The notes: a model not told the origin generated them from the letters alone. A stretch of DNA of 64,000 nucleotides from Iningainema tapete BLCC-T55 (GCF_014698965.1 NZ_JACXAE010000110.1:124001-188000), one strand, 5' to 3'; shown: positions 9,651-19,122, numbered from the stretch's first letter. A program made the numbers and translations.

Positions 9651-9730
9651 TAGCTATTCTTCCCGGTACATATACTCAAAATTTGTTCAATTTGAGCTTT
9701 TTTCTGTGCTGCAACTTGATACAAATAATC

Positions 9731-9763
9731 TTAAGCCTCTCAATTTATGAGCGGGAGGCTTAA
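9731..9763 (+). terminator. terminator-like hairpin upstream of nblA
   Basis: TTAAGCCTC (9731-9739) pairs with GAGGCTTAA (9755-9763) around a 15-nt loop. No strong U-run follows, so factor-independent termination is only possible. The remaining DNA to 10013 presumably carries nblA promoter signals; I found no GTA-N8-TAC NtcA site in it. Confidence 0.4.
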
Positions 9764-10013
9764 TTTAGCATATTTTCAAACCGAAGTTTGCCGGAATTTC
9801 TCTGTGTGGACTTGAGGTTTATATCACAAGGCTGACCCGTAAGCAATCAGCTCATCAGAAAAATCTCCATAAAGATATGGGCAATTAGTCAAACAATTGT
9901 TATCTTTCTTATTACAGGGGTACAAATGTATGACCGTATATGCCCAGGATCTTCTACCCATTTGGAACTTCTGTGAGCTATAACACTTTTACTAGTTATT
10001 TTTCGGAGTAATT

Positions 10014-10211
10014 ATGAATCAACCAATTCAACTCACCCTGGAACAGCAATTTAGCATCCGCTCATTTGCTACTCAAGTGGAAAACATGAGTCACGAGCAA
10101 GCTCAGGACTTTTTGGTCAAACTCTACGAGCAAATGGTTGTGCGCGAAGCTACTTACAAAGAACTGCTTAAGCACCAATGGGGCTTAGATTCTGGTTCTT
10201 CTTGGGCATAG
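10014..10211 (+). CDS. nblA: phycobilisome degradation protein NblA
   Basis: 65 residues, typical NblA length. The segment LTLEQQFSIRSFATQVENMS and the following QAQDFLVKLYEQMVVREATY are the recognisable NblA helices. NblA binds phycobiliproteins and recruits Clp protease during nutrient starvation, triggering phycobilisome breakdown. It is monocistronic, with about 430 bp of upstream DNA, in line with stand-alone stress control. An AGGAGTAATT-like ribosome site region (CGGAGTAATT) precedes the ATG. Confidence 0.93.
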   Translation: MNQPIQLTLEQQFSIRSFATQVENMSHEQAQDFLVKLYEQMVVREATYKELLKHQWGLDSGSSWA

Positions 10212-10626
10212 GCTGCTTGCGTAAAAGTAGGCGACCTCCTTCTCTTGCTCTGTTCCAAGGAGGAAAAGAACTGGGGATGCCGGGGCGTCAACTCGAAGAG
10301 ATGACTACAAGGAAGAAGTTAAAGACGCAACTACTAAATTGCGCAACACTACTACGTACACTTAAATGTAGTTTTAGCTTGCCATAAGTTATAAGGCTGA
10401 AATTATGTGAAAATTTAGCCTAACTTATACTGTTGCTGCTTGCTCAAGTAGTTAATTTATTGTGTTTTTTATCTTTTGGACTAAACCAAATGATAGATTT
10501 AGCCCACCCCAAACGTTTTTTTGATTTGAGTTTTTCTATTTATCTTTCTTATAACTTGAATTGAGGGATCATGTAATATTATCTTTACATAATTTAATAT
10601 TTACAAATTTTTGAGCGCGAGAGTTC
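10212..10626. other. nblA / Ser-Thr kinase convergent intergenic region
   Basis: About 415 bp between convergent genes. It contains a short pair CCTCCTT (10235-10241) / AAGGAGG (10257-10263) and, at about 10383-10430, an imperfect inverted repeat around ATAAGGCT...AGCCTAACTTAT. Either could terminate nblA. A 69-codon frame across the nblA end has no coding features. Confidence 0.4.
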
Positions 10627-12180
10627 TCAGCCAGAGAGATCGAATGGAGAATCTGTGTTGAGAGCATGAAGCTTTGCTAAGATTTGTGGTTTAATCTTTT
10701 CATACTCTGTTTTCAGTAAATTTTTACTGAATTGAGGGTCGCCAGAAGAAGCTAGAGTGTTACTCATCTTTATCCACTCTTGCAGTCGTTGGCGTTGAGC
10801 AGGGGCGATACTGGAAAGCATGACGTGAATACAGTGACTTGGTGCTTCTCGTGCAAAGAATAACAGGCGATAAAAACCTGATTGTGCCAGTAAACAAGCA
10901 ATTTCTTGACCCATACTGGTTTTAAGATCGAGATAGTAAGGCAGCCATTTAGCACCACTTTTGCGGTTGTAGATTAGAGTAATCCACAGCAGCATCGGGT
11001 GAGGGGCAGTGATGAAGAGAAATTGATTGTATCTAGTGCAAACAGAGCGCTTCTGAATTTCCTGTAGTGGTAGCATGATCCATAAAGCTACTAAAACTTC
11101 TCCGTTAGCACGGATTGGCCCTGGAAACACAATATCAGCAATCGGTTTATTTTGCGGCCAACAACAAAGTCGTGCAATTTCATCGTTGGAAACAGATTTG
11201 AATGAATCTATGGTTTTTTTCTCCTCAACAGAGCTGCTAGCCGTAACTACATCAGTAGAATGATTACTCTGAAGCTGAATGTTACCTGTACTGTATTGTT
11301 GTTCTATAGATGCCAAAACTCGATGAATTTCAGCAATATTTTGAGGACGAGAGCTTGGTGTCTTTGCTAGACAACTCATCACCAAATCTTTCACTTCCTG
11401 AGGTATTTTTAATGTAGAGTCAACTTCCGTAAAGGAACGCGGTTGTTGATGATGATGTACTTTATACCATGCTCCAAAAGAGTGAGTGGGTGCGACTAAA
11501 GGCATTTTACCTGTGAGCATCTCAAACATCATCACACCCAAACTATAAATATCTGAGCGGTTATCTAGTTCTTTCCCCTCCATCTGTTCAGGAGAAGAAT
11601 AAGCCATAGTACCTAAATAGTAGTTAGTATAATTGTTGTCAGATAGTAACAACTTAGCGATGCCAAAGTCGAGAATTTTGACTAACTCTCCAAAACTAGG
11701 GTCAGCAATCACTAATATATTGCTAGGCTTAATATCGCGATGGATAATCGGACAAATTTTACCCTCAACAGGGATACCATCATGAGCGCATTGTAATCCT
11801 AAGCTAATTTGACGTACCATACTGAGGAATCTGGGCAAAGGTAAATGCTGCTTGCGGATGATATTAGTTAAGCTGGTTCCCTGTAAATACTCCATCACGT
11901 AGAAAGGAGTGTTGTTCTCATCTACGCCATAGTCCATCACTCTAACTATATGAATACTTCTTTGCCCCAGAACAGCACAAGTTTTTGCTTCTCGCTCAAA
12001 ACGATCTTGCAACCGCATTTTTTGGTTTTGAATTGATAAAGCTAGAAATTTAACAGCAACGGGGACACCTCCTAATAAAACATCCTTAGCACGGTAAACC
12101 CTACCCATCGCTCCAGTACCGATTAACTCCTGAAGTTGGTAACGTTTGCTAAGTAGGCGACCAATATTGTGGTCTGACAT
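10627..12180 (-). CDS. Ser/Thr protein kinase with unknown C-terminal domain
   Basis: 517 residues. The Hanks-type kinase domain fills about residues 13-280: Gly-rich loop [13 protein letters not shown], Lys44 in [16 protein letters not shown] catalytic loop, DFGIAKLL, and a [16 protein letters not shown] activation/P+1 region. A short linker leads to a ~170-residue C-terminal domain ([20 protein letters not shown] onward) that I do not recognise. No transmembrane helix was seen, so it should be cytoplasmic. The gene at 12200-12643 lies 19 bp upstream on the same strand and is probably co-transcribed. Confidence 0.92.
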   Translation of the reverse strand: MSDHNIGRLLSKRYQLQELIGTGAMGRVYRAKDVLLGGVPVAVKFLALSIQNQKMRLQDRFEREAKTCAVLGQRSIHIVRVMDYGVDENNTPFYVMEYLQGTSLTNIIRKQHLPLPRFLSMVRQISLGLQCAHDGIPVEGKICPIIHRDIKPSNILVIADPSFGELVKILDFGIAKLLLSDNNYTNYYLGTMAYSSPEQMEGKELDNRSDIYSLGVMMFEMLTGKMPLVAPTHSFGAWYKVHHHQQPRSFTEVDSTLKIPQEVKDLVMSCLAKTPSSRPQNIAEIHRVLASIEQQYSTGNIQLQSNHSTDVVTASSSVEEKKTIDSFKSVSNDEIARLCCWPQNKPIADIVFPGPIRANGEVLVALWIMLPLQEIQKRSVCTRYNQFLFITAPHPMLLWITLIYNRKSGAKWLPYYLDLKTSMGQEIACLLAQSGFYRLLFFAREAPSHCIHVMLSSIAPAQRQRLQEWIKMSNTLASSGDPQFSKNLLKTEYEKIKPQILAKLHALNTDSPFDLSG

Positions 12181-12199
12181 AGAAAATTTGCTACTCCCC

Positions 12200-12643
12200 T
12201 TATGTTTGCTGACGTTCTAGACTTGCTTCCATTGTGCTGGTTAAAGAATGACCAGCCATAATACTACTGGTAATGTAGTATGAGTCATTGTCCATGCGAT
12301 GCAGGGTTTCAAAGCCACTGCGCCGTTGATTATCACCTAAAGCCCAAAAACGCTGTACGATAGTTTCTGGTCCAATCCAACCTTCTCCTTCGACCTGTCC
12401 TAAAAGATTGTGTTGGAGTAAAAAAGCATACAGGCGTTCTCCCCGATCCAGACGCCCTTTGTACTGCAAAGCAATCTCTGGGCGATCGCTCTTTGGAAAT
12501 ATCAGTTTTGTCGCCATTGTGAACCACTCTCGGTTCCAAGCGACCAAGGTGATACCTTTAACACTGATTGGCATAGAATTACGTTCCAGCCAACTTCCTT
12601 GTAAAATCCAGCGTCCTGGTTCCAGTAGAAAAGTGTGCGCCAC
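12200..12643 (-). CDS. conserved protein paired with Ser/Thr kinase, 147 aa
   Basis: 147 residues, no signal peptide or membrane segment. It begins MAHTFLLEPGRWILQGSWLE at a GTG, with AAGG overlapping the start region. It is beta-rich (LIFPKSDRPEIALQYKGRLD; VEGEGWIGPETIVQRFWALG) and resembles a conserved cyanobacterial hypothetical family, perhaps lipocalin-like in shape. The 19-bp gap to the kinase start argues for an operon, so a kinase regulator or substrate is a reasonable but untested idea. Confidence 0.65.
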   Translation of the reverse strand: MAHTFLLEPGRWILQGSWLERNSMPISVKGITLVAWNREWFTMATKLIFPKSDRPEIALQYKGRLDRGERLYAFLLQHNLLGQVEGEGWIGPETIVQRFWALGDNQRRSGFETLHRMDNDSYYITSSIMAGHSLTSTMEASLERQQT

Positions 12644-13034
12644 CTTATATCATCCATTGTTCGGCGGTAAATAAATCCAGTTTGGCTCACCCTTGGAACC
12701 AACGGCAAGCGTAATTTCCGCTACAGTTATGCTGTTGTTGCATCTTAAGAGGCGCTCTTGTCAGCATTCCACCCGATATAACGGTAACTTTTACGAAACC
12801 GGGCTGATTGGGATACGGGCGATCGCCGCATTTGATCATGATCCGCGCATCCGGTGTTAAAACCCACAATTCCTGTAGAGACAGTACTGTACGGTCTATA
12901 CATTGGATGTCGTTTTTAAAGAAGGTTGTAAATACCGGATTTTTTATGACTTTTAGAAAAAATTTGAGACTTGCGTAAAAAAGTCCTCCCCAGTCAGTAA
13001 TCGTACTAGAAGCTAAGGATTGAGGAGGTTTACG

Positions 13035-13211
13035 ATGAACTTGCTACAGGCATTAATTATAAAGTGGTCAATACAGCATAAAATAATTTCAGAATTTTTA
13101 CGCAGTAATAATTCAAAAAATGTGATTCAAAACACATTTTTTGGGCAGTTCACTATTTGGAATTGCTCATATGCAAGATTGTATATTTACTTTCAACAAA
13201 GAATTTACTAA
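13035..13211 (+). CDS. possible 58-aa small protein or leader ORF
   Basis: The ATG at 13035 follows an unusually strong ribosome site (GAGGAGG, 7 nt upstream). The frame encodes MNLLQALIIKWSIQHKIISE and ends 14 bp before the start of the protease gene at 13226. The sequence resembles no family I know and is AT-rich. It may be a genuine small protein or a translated leader for the protease operon; the ribosome site is the only positive evidence. Confidence 0.35.
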   Translation: MNLLQALIIKWSIQHKIISEFLRSNNSKNVIQNTFFGQFTIWNCSYARLYIYFQQRIY

Positions 13212-13225
13212 CTAAATGTAAAGTT

Positions 13226-14380
13226 ATGATGAACAAGCGATGCTCACGATTTGGAGCTTTAACACTGTGTAGTATATTTACCTTGATAGGGATGACTACC
13301 TTTGAGCAGCTGCTGTCAGATAGCGCACAGAAGGGAGGACACTCTAACCGTGTTTTAGCACAAATGGCTGCGGAAAAAGAAGCTAATCGAGTTTGTCAAA
13401 AAGCGAGTCCTGCTGTTGTAACGATTAAAGACGGCAATGGACATGGTAGTGGTTTTCTCGTAAATCAAGATGGATTAATTATCACAAATGCCCATGTTGT
13501 CGATGGAAGTCCTAGTGTAGTGACAGTGGTTTTTCAGGATGGGAAGCAAGTTCCTGCAGATGTGATTGGTTTTGCAATGGGAGGCGTAGACTTAGCTGCT
13601 TTAAAGATACAAAACCGCAAAAATTTGCCAGCCCTTTCTTTAGCTCCTTCAGGTTCAGCCAAAGTTGGTTATCGCACTTTTGCTATTGGTTCTCCTCTAG
13701 ATGCAGACAATCGTGATACCTGTACGCAAGGTAATATCAGCCGTATTCGACAAGATGGAACAATTCAACATACTGCGAGTACTAATCAGGGGAATTCTGG
13801 AGGACCTTTATTAAATGCTCAAGGAGAAGTTATTGGTGTCAATACTGCGGTTGCGACAGCACGAGTTTTTGACTTCAAAGGCGATGTCGTGGGTGTTACA
13901 CCCAGTGGAACAGGGATTAACTTTGCTATCCCAGTTGCACGGGTACAGTCTTTCCTTTCAGATGTACGACAAAAGCGAGTCTCTGCCGACTCTACCCTAG
14001 CTAAGCAAACAGAACCATCGATTCTTACTATCTCGCTTAATGGTCAAGTGGTGAACGGCAGTTTAGGTGAAGGCGATCGCACTTTAGAAAATGGTAGCTT
14101 TACAGATTTATATCAATTTCAGGGTCGAGCAGGTCAACAAGTAGTTATTGAGATGACAAGTCAGAAAATTAACTCGTTCTTAACTTTATATCAGATTATT
14201 GAATCGGATGTAGGTCAACAAGTCAAGGCAATAGCTCAAAACGACGATAGAGGAGCGGGTGATTTTAATGCTCAAATTATAACCACATTGCCAAAAGATG
14301 GAATCTATCTAATAGTAGCGAGTTCTTCAGAAAGAGGAGAGTCTGGAAATTATAGCTTAAAAGCAACTGCTAAACCTTAA
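13226..14380 (+). CDS. secreted trypsin-like serine protease with C-terminal PPC domain
   Basis: 384 residues from ATG 13226 (MMNKRCSRFGALTLCSIF), chosen because it starts a signal peptide. The S1-type protease domain has the full triad: His in LIITNAHVVDG, Asp in GGVDLAALKIQ, Ser in TNQGNSGGPLLN. A bacterial pre-peptidase C-terminal (PPC) domain follows from about residue 270 (GEGDRTLENGSFTDLYQF through GNYSLKA). Unlike HtrA/Deg proteins no PDZ domain follows. It is expected in the periplasm or outside the cell. It heads a same-strand group with a broken COP23 gene and a trypsin-TPR giant. Confidence 0.88.
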   Translation: MMNKRCSRFGALTLCSIFTLIGMTTFEQLLSDSAQKGGHSNRVLAQMAAEKEANRVCQKASPAVVTIKDGNGHGSGFLVNQDGLIITNAHVVDGSPSVVTVVFQDGKQVPADVIGFAMGGVDLAALKIQNRKNLPALSLAPSGSAKVGYRTFAIGSPLDADNRDTCTQGNISRIRQDGTIQHTASTNQGNSGGPLLNAQGEVIGVNTAVATARVFDFKGDVVGVTPSGTGINFAIPVARVQSFLSDVRQKRVSADSTLAKQTEPSILTISLNGQVVNGSLGEGDRTLENGSFTDLYQFQGRAGQQVVIEMTSQKINSFLTLYQIIESDVGQQVKAIAQNDDRGAGDFNAQIITTLPKDGIYLIVASSSERGESGNYSLKATAKP

Positions 14381-14398
14381 ATGACCAATTAAGGTCAT
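14381..14398 (+). terminator. short hairpin after protease gene
   Basis: ATGACC (14381-14386) pairs with GGTCAT (14393-14398), followed by ATTTTAT. A 6-bp stem is weak; it may attenuate rather than stop transcription towards the COP23 gene. Confidence 0.35.
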
Positions 14399-14454
14399 AT
14401 TTTATCGCTCAGTTTTTAATTTCATCATCAATTTCTACTTCAAGAGTCAAACCT

Positions 14455-15027
14455 ATGAAACGTCAATTATTAGCCATTGCTTTAGGAGTAACTACTTTAA
14501 CATCTGTAGTGACATTGGCTGTTAGTGTGTCTCCGGCTTCCAGTCAAGCCAATTCTTCTAATTCTCAGTCAGATAAAGTTACTTTCTTGTGTAAAGAGAT
14601 ATTTGACCCGGCAAGTGGTGAAAAGATTCCGGCTACAATTGCTTGGATTCCTGAGCGTCGAGGTCATGTGCGTTTGATTGCCTGGAAATCTGAAATTATT
14701 CCTAATTTCTCTCCTCAAAAACGCTGTCAGATAGTAACACCAAAGTTTCAAGAATTTTATGCTCAGGGGCTTTTAAATTACCTCACTAACGGAATAAATA
14801 AGGGTTATCCCGTGATTTGTAGTATTCCCAATCAAGGAGAAACTTGCAATGACAAAAATCAATTATTTACGATTAAACCTGGTAGCGAACCAAAGATAGT
14901 GTTTAAGTAACTTATGGGTATACTTACAGGGCAAAGCGGAGGTCCTGTGTATCAAAGTTCTGGTAAGCAAGTGTATGTCAATGTCAAAGAGTTTTTGAAT
15001 AAGGCTCCTCTGGAAAAGATTCAATAA
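14455..15027 (+). pseudogene. COP23-domain secreted protein interrupted by one in-frame stop
   Basis: Signal peptide (MKRQLLAIALGVTTLTSVV) followed by a COP23-type domain: VTFLCKEIF, IAWIPERRGHVRLIAW, RCQIVTPKFQEF, and GYPVICSIP with GETCNDKNQLFTI. COP23 is a circadian-oscillating membrane/secreted protein of cyanobacteria. The frame stops at TAA 14908-14910 after 151 codons, yet the same frame then continues with LMGILTGQSGGPVYQSSGKQ and VYVNVKEFLNKAPLEKIQ to TAA 15025-15027, exactly the expected C-terminal part. A strong hairpin begins 4 bp after that second stop, supporting 15027 as the original end. A single C-to-T change (CAA to TAA) explains it. It may be a pseudogene, a truncated but functional protein, or a sequencing error. 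Confidence 0.8.
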
Positions 15028-15030
15028 TAT

Positions 15031-15065
15031 AAGATACCCGACTTATTAAAGAAGTCGGGTATCTT
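15031..15065 (+). terminator. 14-bp perfect hairpin after COP23 gene
   Basis: AAGATACCCGACTT (15031-15044) pairs perfectly with 15052-15065 across a 7-nt loop. No U-run follows. Its position 4 bp after the downstream COP23 stop suggests terminator function; similar palindromes also occur as dispersed repeats. Confidence 0.6.
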
Positions 15066-15122
15066 GGGAGCCGCGATTTTAATCTCTTATTCGGAAAAAA
15101 TGTAGCATTTTTTATAAGTAAT

Positions 15123-18100
15123 ATGAACAGAAGTATTGTCATTATTTCCTCATTAATCCTCTTACATTTTCCTACTTTCGCTTTGGGAAATTCCTCTAAT
15201 TCCTCTCGCCAAGTAGCATCTGATAATTCCTATTGTGTTGACAAAATGGAACCAGAAAAGGGCTTAGATTTATCAGAAAAGCAATTACAAACTATTGCCA
15301 GCCAAGTAACAGTCAAAGTTACAGGAGATAACAACGGGGGTTCGGGAACGCTACTTGCCAAACGAGGGAATAGCTACCTAGTTCTCACGAATTCTCATGT
15401 AATTAGAGCAGTCAAAACCGTTCGCTTGCAAACGTCTGACGGTAAAACTTACCCTACGAAAATTGTGACAAACACGAAACTTGAAAAACTTGATTTAGCC
15501 TTATTAGAATTTCAGACTAATCAAAATTATTGTCTTGCCAAAGTTGCCGAGTTTCTACCCTCTAACGATGTGTCGGTGATTGCTGCGGGATTTTCAGCCG
15601 AAAAAGGAGCAATTGTATTTCGCCAAGGTACAGTCCAACAGATTTCCAAGCAACCCTTCAAAGAGGGATATGAAATTGGCTACAACAGCGACATCGAACA
15701 GGGAATGAGCGGTGGTGCAATTATTGACAAGGAAGGAATCCTCATCGGCATCAATGGACGGGGCGCTTATCCCATCTTAAATACAGGTTACATTTATGAA
15801 GATGGTTCGCGTCCAAGTGTTGAAGAAATCAAGCAAATGCGAAAATTAAGCTGGGGGGTTCCTGTCTCAAAAGCATTGGCACAGGTTAATGAAGACATAC
15901 TGACAGCTTATTCTCTGCCTTTACCAAAAAATTCCCCTACTGTACCTCAAGCACAATTGACAGGATGGTTAGGGGAATTGGAACAAAAAGCCAAACAAAT
16001 TACAGTGCGAATTGATAGCACCAGTCGTGCCAACGGTTCCGGGATTATTATTGCAAAAGACGGGAACACTTACACTGTTTTAACAGCAGATCATGTTGTA
16101 TGTGAGAGAGAAGATGCCACAAAGCCATGTGGTAACAATAGTTATCAAATTCTTGCCCCAGATGGAAAACAATATCCTGTAGACCAAAGCACAATTAAAA
16201 CAGAATCAGGGGTAGATTTAGCAGTAGTTAAGTTTACTAGCAATGCCACCTATCAAGTAGCGACCCTGGCAGATTATAATCCCAACACTGGTGACTATAT
16301 CTACACTGCTGGGTATCCCAAATTAGGGAATAACTCACCTTGGCGGTTTACGATAGGGGGAATTTTTGATAAAGAAACAGGATTATTAACAGTTAAAGAA
16401 TCAGACTTTCAAAGCGGTAGTTCTAGCGGGTCACAAAATGTCAGTTTTTTAACAGGGGGGTATGAGTTAGTTTATACTAGTATCACCTTTGGTGGGATGA
16501 GTGGGGGTCCGGTGTTAGACAGTAAGGGGCGAGTTATCGGTATTCATGGACAAGCAGAGGGGGAAGAAGCTTTAGATGAAAAGACTGAGGATTCTGGCAG
16601 CAGTGGAGGTAAAGTTCAGATAGGTTTCAGTTTAGGCATTCCTGTAAGTACTTTTTTAGGGCTAGCGACGCGATTAGGTGTAAAACCCCAACACGTAGAA
16701 AACAATCCAAGAAGACCTCAACTAAATAAACAACAACTTAATTCTATTAAAGAAGCGGTATTATCTGCCGATGTTTCAAAAGGAAATGCAACCGCAGCGC
16801 AATGGCTAGAAAGAGGGAATCAACTGTGGCGGTTGCGTCAGTATACATCAGCAATCACAGCCTTTGATCAAGCGATTAAGCTCAAACCATCTTTTATTTA
16901 CTTAGCTTACTATGGCAAAGGTGTGGCTTTAAATTTCCAGGGGAAATATCTTGAGGCTGTTGCTGCATTCGAGCAAGCGGTTCGCTATAAACGTGACTTT
17001 GCTGCTGCTTGGCAAGAACAAAGTAGAGTCCATCAAGTGTTAAACCAATTAGATAAAGCATTAGTAGCAATAGACCAAGCAATTCAAATTCAGTTACAAA
17101 ACCGAAAGCACCCAGAAAACCCAAACTTATATAACAAGAAGTACACTATATTAAACGATTTGAAACGATATCCAGAAGCCGAAGCAGCAATAACAAAGGC
17201 GATCGCACTTAGTTCCCGTGCAGCGTATTACAACAATCGGGGGTTTTTTTACAAAGAGCAGAAAAAATGGGAATTAGCGTTGGATGATTACAACCAAGCC
17301 CTTCGACTTAATCCGAAGTATATATTAGCTTACAATAATCGGGGGAATCTTTACGTTGACCAGAAAAAATGGGATTTAGCACTGGCTGATTTCAACCAGG
17401 CCATTCAATTCAATCCTCAAGATCCTTTAGCTTACGCTTACTACAATCGGGGGCGTCTTTACCATAACCTGGAAAAATGGGAATTAGCGCTGGCTGATTA
17501 CAACCAAGCCATTCAAATCAATCCGAAGTATGCTGATACTTACAACAATCGGGGTAATCTTTACCATAACCATAAAAAATGGGAATTAGCTTTATCTGAT
17601 TACAACAAAGCTATTCAATTTAATCCGAAGCTTGCTTTAGCTTACAACAATCGGGGGGTTCTTTACAGATCTCAGAAAAAATGGGAATTAGCTTTATCTG
17701 ATTACAACAAAGCTATTCAATTTAATCCGAAGCTTGCTTTAGCTTACAACAATCGGGGAATGCTTTACAAAGATAAACAAAAATGGGAATTAGCTTTATC
17801 TGATTACAACAAAGCTATTCAATTCAATCCTCAGTATGCTGATGCTTACTACAATCGGGGGATTCTTTACGCAGAGCAGCAAAAATCGGACTTAGCGCTG
17901 GCTGATTTCAACCAAGCTATTGATATTAATCCTCAGTATGCTGATGCTTACTACAATCGGGGGATTTTTTACTATAAGCAGCAAAAATGGGAATTAGCTT
18001 TATCTGATTTCAACAAAGCCATTCAACTCAATCCTGAGGATGCTGATGCTTACACCAAGCGGGGAAATCTTTACACTAACCAGCAAAAATGGGATTTAGC

Positions 18101-18506
18101 CCTGGCTGATTTCAACAAAGCCATTCAACTCCATCCTGAGTCTGCTAATGCTTACTACAATCGGGGGGTTTTTTACAGATCTCAGCAAAAATGGGAATTA
18201 GCCCTGGCTGATTATAACAAAGCTATTCAACTTAATCCTAACCTTACTGAGGCTTACCTAAATCGAGGGGTTCTTTATTCAAAGCAGACAAAATGGGAAT
18301 TAGCCCTGGCTGATTACAACAAAGCTATTCAACTTAATCCTACCCTTACTGAGGCTTACGCAAATCGAGGGGTTCTTTATGCTAATATGGGGGATAAACA
18401 GAGAGCCATTCAAGATTTACAGCAAGCAGCTAAACTCTTTCAAGCTCAAAATAATTCTGCTGGTTATGAAAAAGTGATGAGTATCTTAAAACAGTTACAA
18501 CATTAG
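15123..18506 (+). CDS. secreted double trypsin-like / TPR-repeat protein, 1127 aa
   Basis: Signal peptide (MNRSIVIISSLILLHFPTFA), then two successive trypsin-like domains. Domain 1 (about residues 50-260) has His in LTNSHVIRAV, Asp in KLDLALLEF and Ser in EQGMSGGAII; domain 2 (about 280-520) has ADHVVCE, GVDLAVVKF and GGMSGGPVLD, so both triads look intact. About 16 TPR units of 34 residues follow from residue ~555 to the end; units 8-15 are nearly identical in DNA (102-bp period). The protein should act in the periplasm or at the surface, with TPRs as binding scaffold. A close paralogue lies at 29563-32532. No ECF-type promoter was seen directly upstream, unlike the paralogue. Confidence 0.88.
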   Translation: MNRSIVIISSLILLHFPTFALGNSSNSSRQVASDNSYCVDKMEPEKGLDLSEKQLQTIASQVTVKVTGDNNGGSGTLLAKRGNSYLVLTNSHVIRAVKTVRLQTSDGKTYPTKIVTNTKLEKLDLALLEFQTNQNYCLAKVAEFLPSNDVSVIAAGFSAEKGAIVFRQGTVQQISKQPFKEGYEIGYNSDIEQGMSGGAIIDKEGILIGINGRGAYPILNTGYIYEDGSRPSVEEIKQMRKLSWGVPVSKALAQVNEDILTAYSLPLPKNSPTVPQAQLTGWLGELEQKAKQITVRIDSTSRANGSGIIIAKDGNTYTVLTADHVVCEREDATKPCGNNSYQILAPDGKQYPVDQSTIKTESGVDLAVVKFTSNATYQVATLADYNPNTGDYIYTAGYPKLGNNSPWRFTIGGIFDKETGLLTVKESDFQSGSSSGSQNVSFLTGGYELVYTSITFGGMSGGPVLDSKGRVIGIHGQAEGEEALDEKTEDSGSSGGKVQIGFSLGIPVSTFLGLATRLGVKPQHVENNPRRPQLNKQQLNSIKEAVLSADVSKGNATAAQWLERGNQLWRLRQYTSAITAFDQAIKLKPSFIYLAYYGKGVALNFQGKYLEAVAAFEQAVRYKRDFAAAWQEQSRVHQVLNQLDKALVAIDQAIQIQLQNRKHPENPNLYNKKYTILNDLKRYPEAEAAITKAIALSSRAAYYNNRGFFYKEQKKWELALDDYNQALRLNPKYILAYNNRGNLYVDQKKWDLALADFNQAIQFNPQDPLAYAYYNRGRLYHNLEKWELALADYNQAIQINPKYADTYNNRGNLYHNHKKWELALSDYNKAIQFNPKLALAYNNRGVLYRSQKKWELALSDYNKAIQFNPKLALAYNNRGMLYKDKQKWELALSDYNKAIQFNPQYADAYYNRGILYAEQQKSDLALADFNQAIDINPQYADAYYNRGIFYYKQQKWELALSDFNKAIQLNPEDADAYTKRGNLYTNQQKWDLALADFNKAIQLHPESANAYYNRGVFYRSQQKWELALADYNKAIQLNPNLTEAYLNRGVLYSKQTKWELALADYNKAIQLNPTLTEAYANRGVLYANMGDKQRAIQDLQQAAKLFQAQNNSAGYEKVMSILKQLQH

Positions 18507-18624
18507 GGTAAGCTCTCAAGTGGATGTAAAAGCAAGTGATTTTCTCTTTATCAAGGAGCGATCGCTGCTTTTGCCGTGCTTCTGTAAGCGATCAGTAACA
18601 ATGATCTAAATATACACAAGCTTT

Positions 18625-19026
18625 TCAAGAGTGTGGAACGCGATATCCTCGCCAATGAAGTAATGCAACAGCCTGAGCTTTACACAGCATAAACTGTTCA
18701 GATTCCTTTCTCAAAGCAGTTAACTCTAATTTCTCCTTTTCTGTCAACTTTCCATTTTGATTTTGATCGAGCAACTCGTCATAGCGTACCATTTCTTCTG
18801 CGGTTTTATGACTACCAGCAATCCGCCACAGTGTATCGTCATCTAACCGATCCAAAGATGCCAGTTCAGCCTGGAACTCTTCTGGAACATCATCCCATTC
18901 GGGAGGACTACCAACCTTTAGCGCATGAAGGATGACTTCTTCTAGCGGACGCTTTGTGGCATCAGCCGTATTAAGCAACCGTTGATAAATTCGGTCTGGG
19001 ATTTGTAAGGTAACTGTTGCAACCAT
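18625..19026 (-). CDS. RHH/antitoxin-like conserved protein, 133 aa
   Basis: 133 residues. The N terminus MVATVTLQIPDRIYQRLLNT resembles ribbon-helix-helix type antitoxin starts, followed by an acidic helical middle (WDDVPEEFQAELASLDRLDD) and a segment DQNQNGKLTEKEK that superficially resembles an EF-hand loop. This is a common cyanobacterial hypothetical family, sometimes next to a nuclease or toxin gene; no such partner is intact here. Orphan antitoxin is my best guess; family assignment is uncertain. Confidence 0.6.
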   Translation of the reverse strand: MVATVTLQIPDRIYQRLLNTADATKRPLEEVILHALKVGSPPEWDDVPEEFQAELASLDRLDDDTLWRIAGSHKTAEEMVRYDELLDQNQNGKLTEKEKLELTALRKESEQFMLCKAQAVALLHWRGYRVPHS

Positions 19027-19077
19027 AGTAGTGAAGCTGCGGTAAGATATGATCGATGTGAGTAATCCTGAAACTGT

Positions 19078-19122
19078 TTAATACACTTCATCGTGATTTC
19101 CAATATCAATAAACTCTATCAT
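19078..19122 (-). pseudogene. C-terminal 14 codons of a RelE/ParE-type toxin
   Basis: Directly after the 73-codon antitoxin-like gene, in a TAATG overlap, a tiny frame reads MIEFIDIGNHDEVY and stops. This is the characteristic tail of cyanobacterial RelE/ParE-family toxins (IGxHDEVY). The body of the toxin is missing, so an internal deletion has joined the antitoxin end to the toxin end. Confidence 0.65.

Noticed and set aside
9580-10013. NtcA-type site (GTA-N8-TAC) before nblA
   Set aside because: Searched by eye in the upstream region and not found.
10219-10230. GCGTAAAA after nblA
   Set aside because: No -35-like element 14 nt upstream and no gene follows on that strand.
10178-10387. 69-codon frame overlapping the nblA end
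   Set aside because: Lies across the nblA stop and a hairpin; composition is not protein-like.
12687-12869. 60-codon minus-strand frame upstream of the kinase partner gene
   Set aside because: Its start (MWVLTPDARIMIKCGDRPYP) looks faintly protein-like but has no supporting ribosome site or known family; a gene remnant cannot be excluded.
12951-12980. Possible sixth ECF-type promoter ahead of the protease group
   Set aside because: GCGTAAAA is present but the -35 position (TTTTAGAA) matches only 5 of 8 bases, so it was not counted.
18730-18770. EF-hand reading of DQNQNGKLTEKEK in the 133-aa protein at 18625-19026
   Set aside because: The loop is short of a complete EF-hand with flanking helices in the right register, so calcium binding is not claimed.
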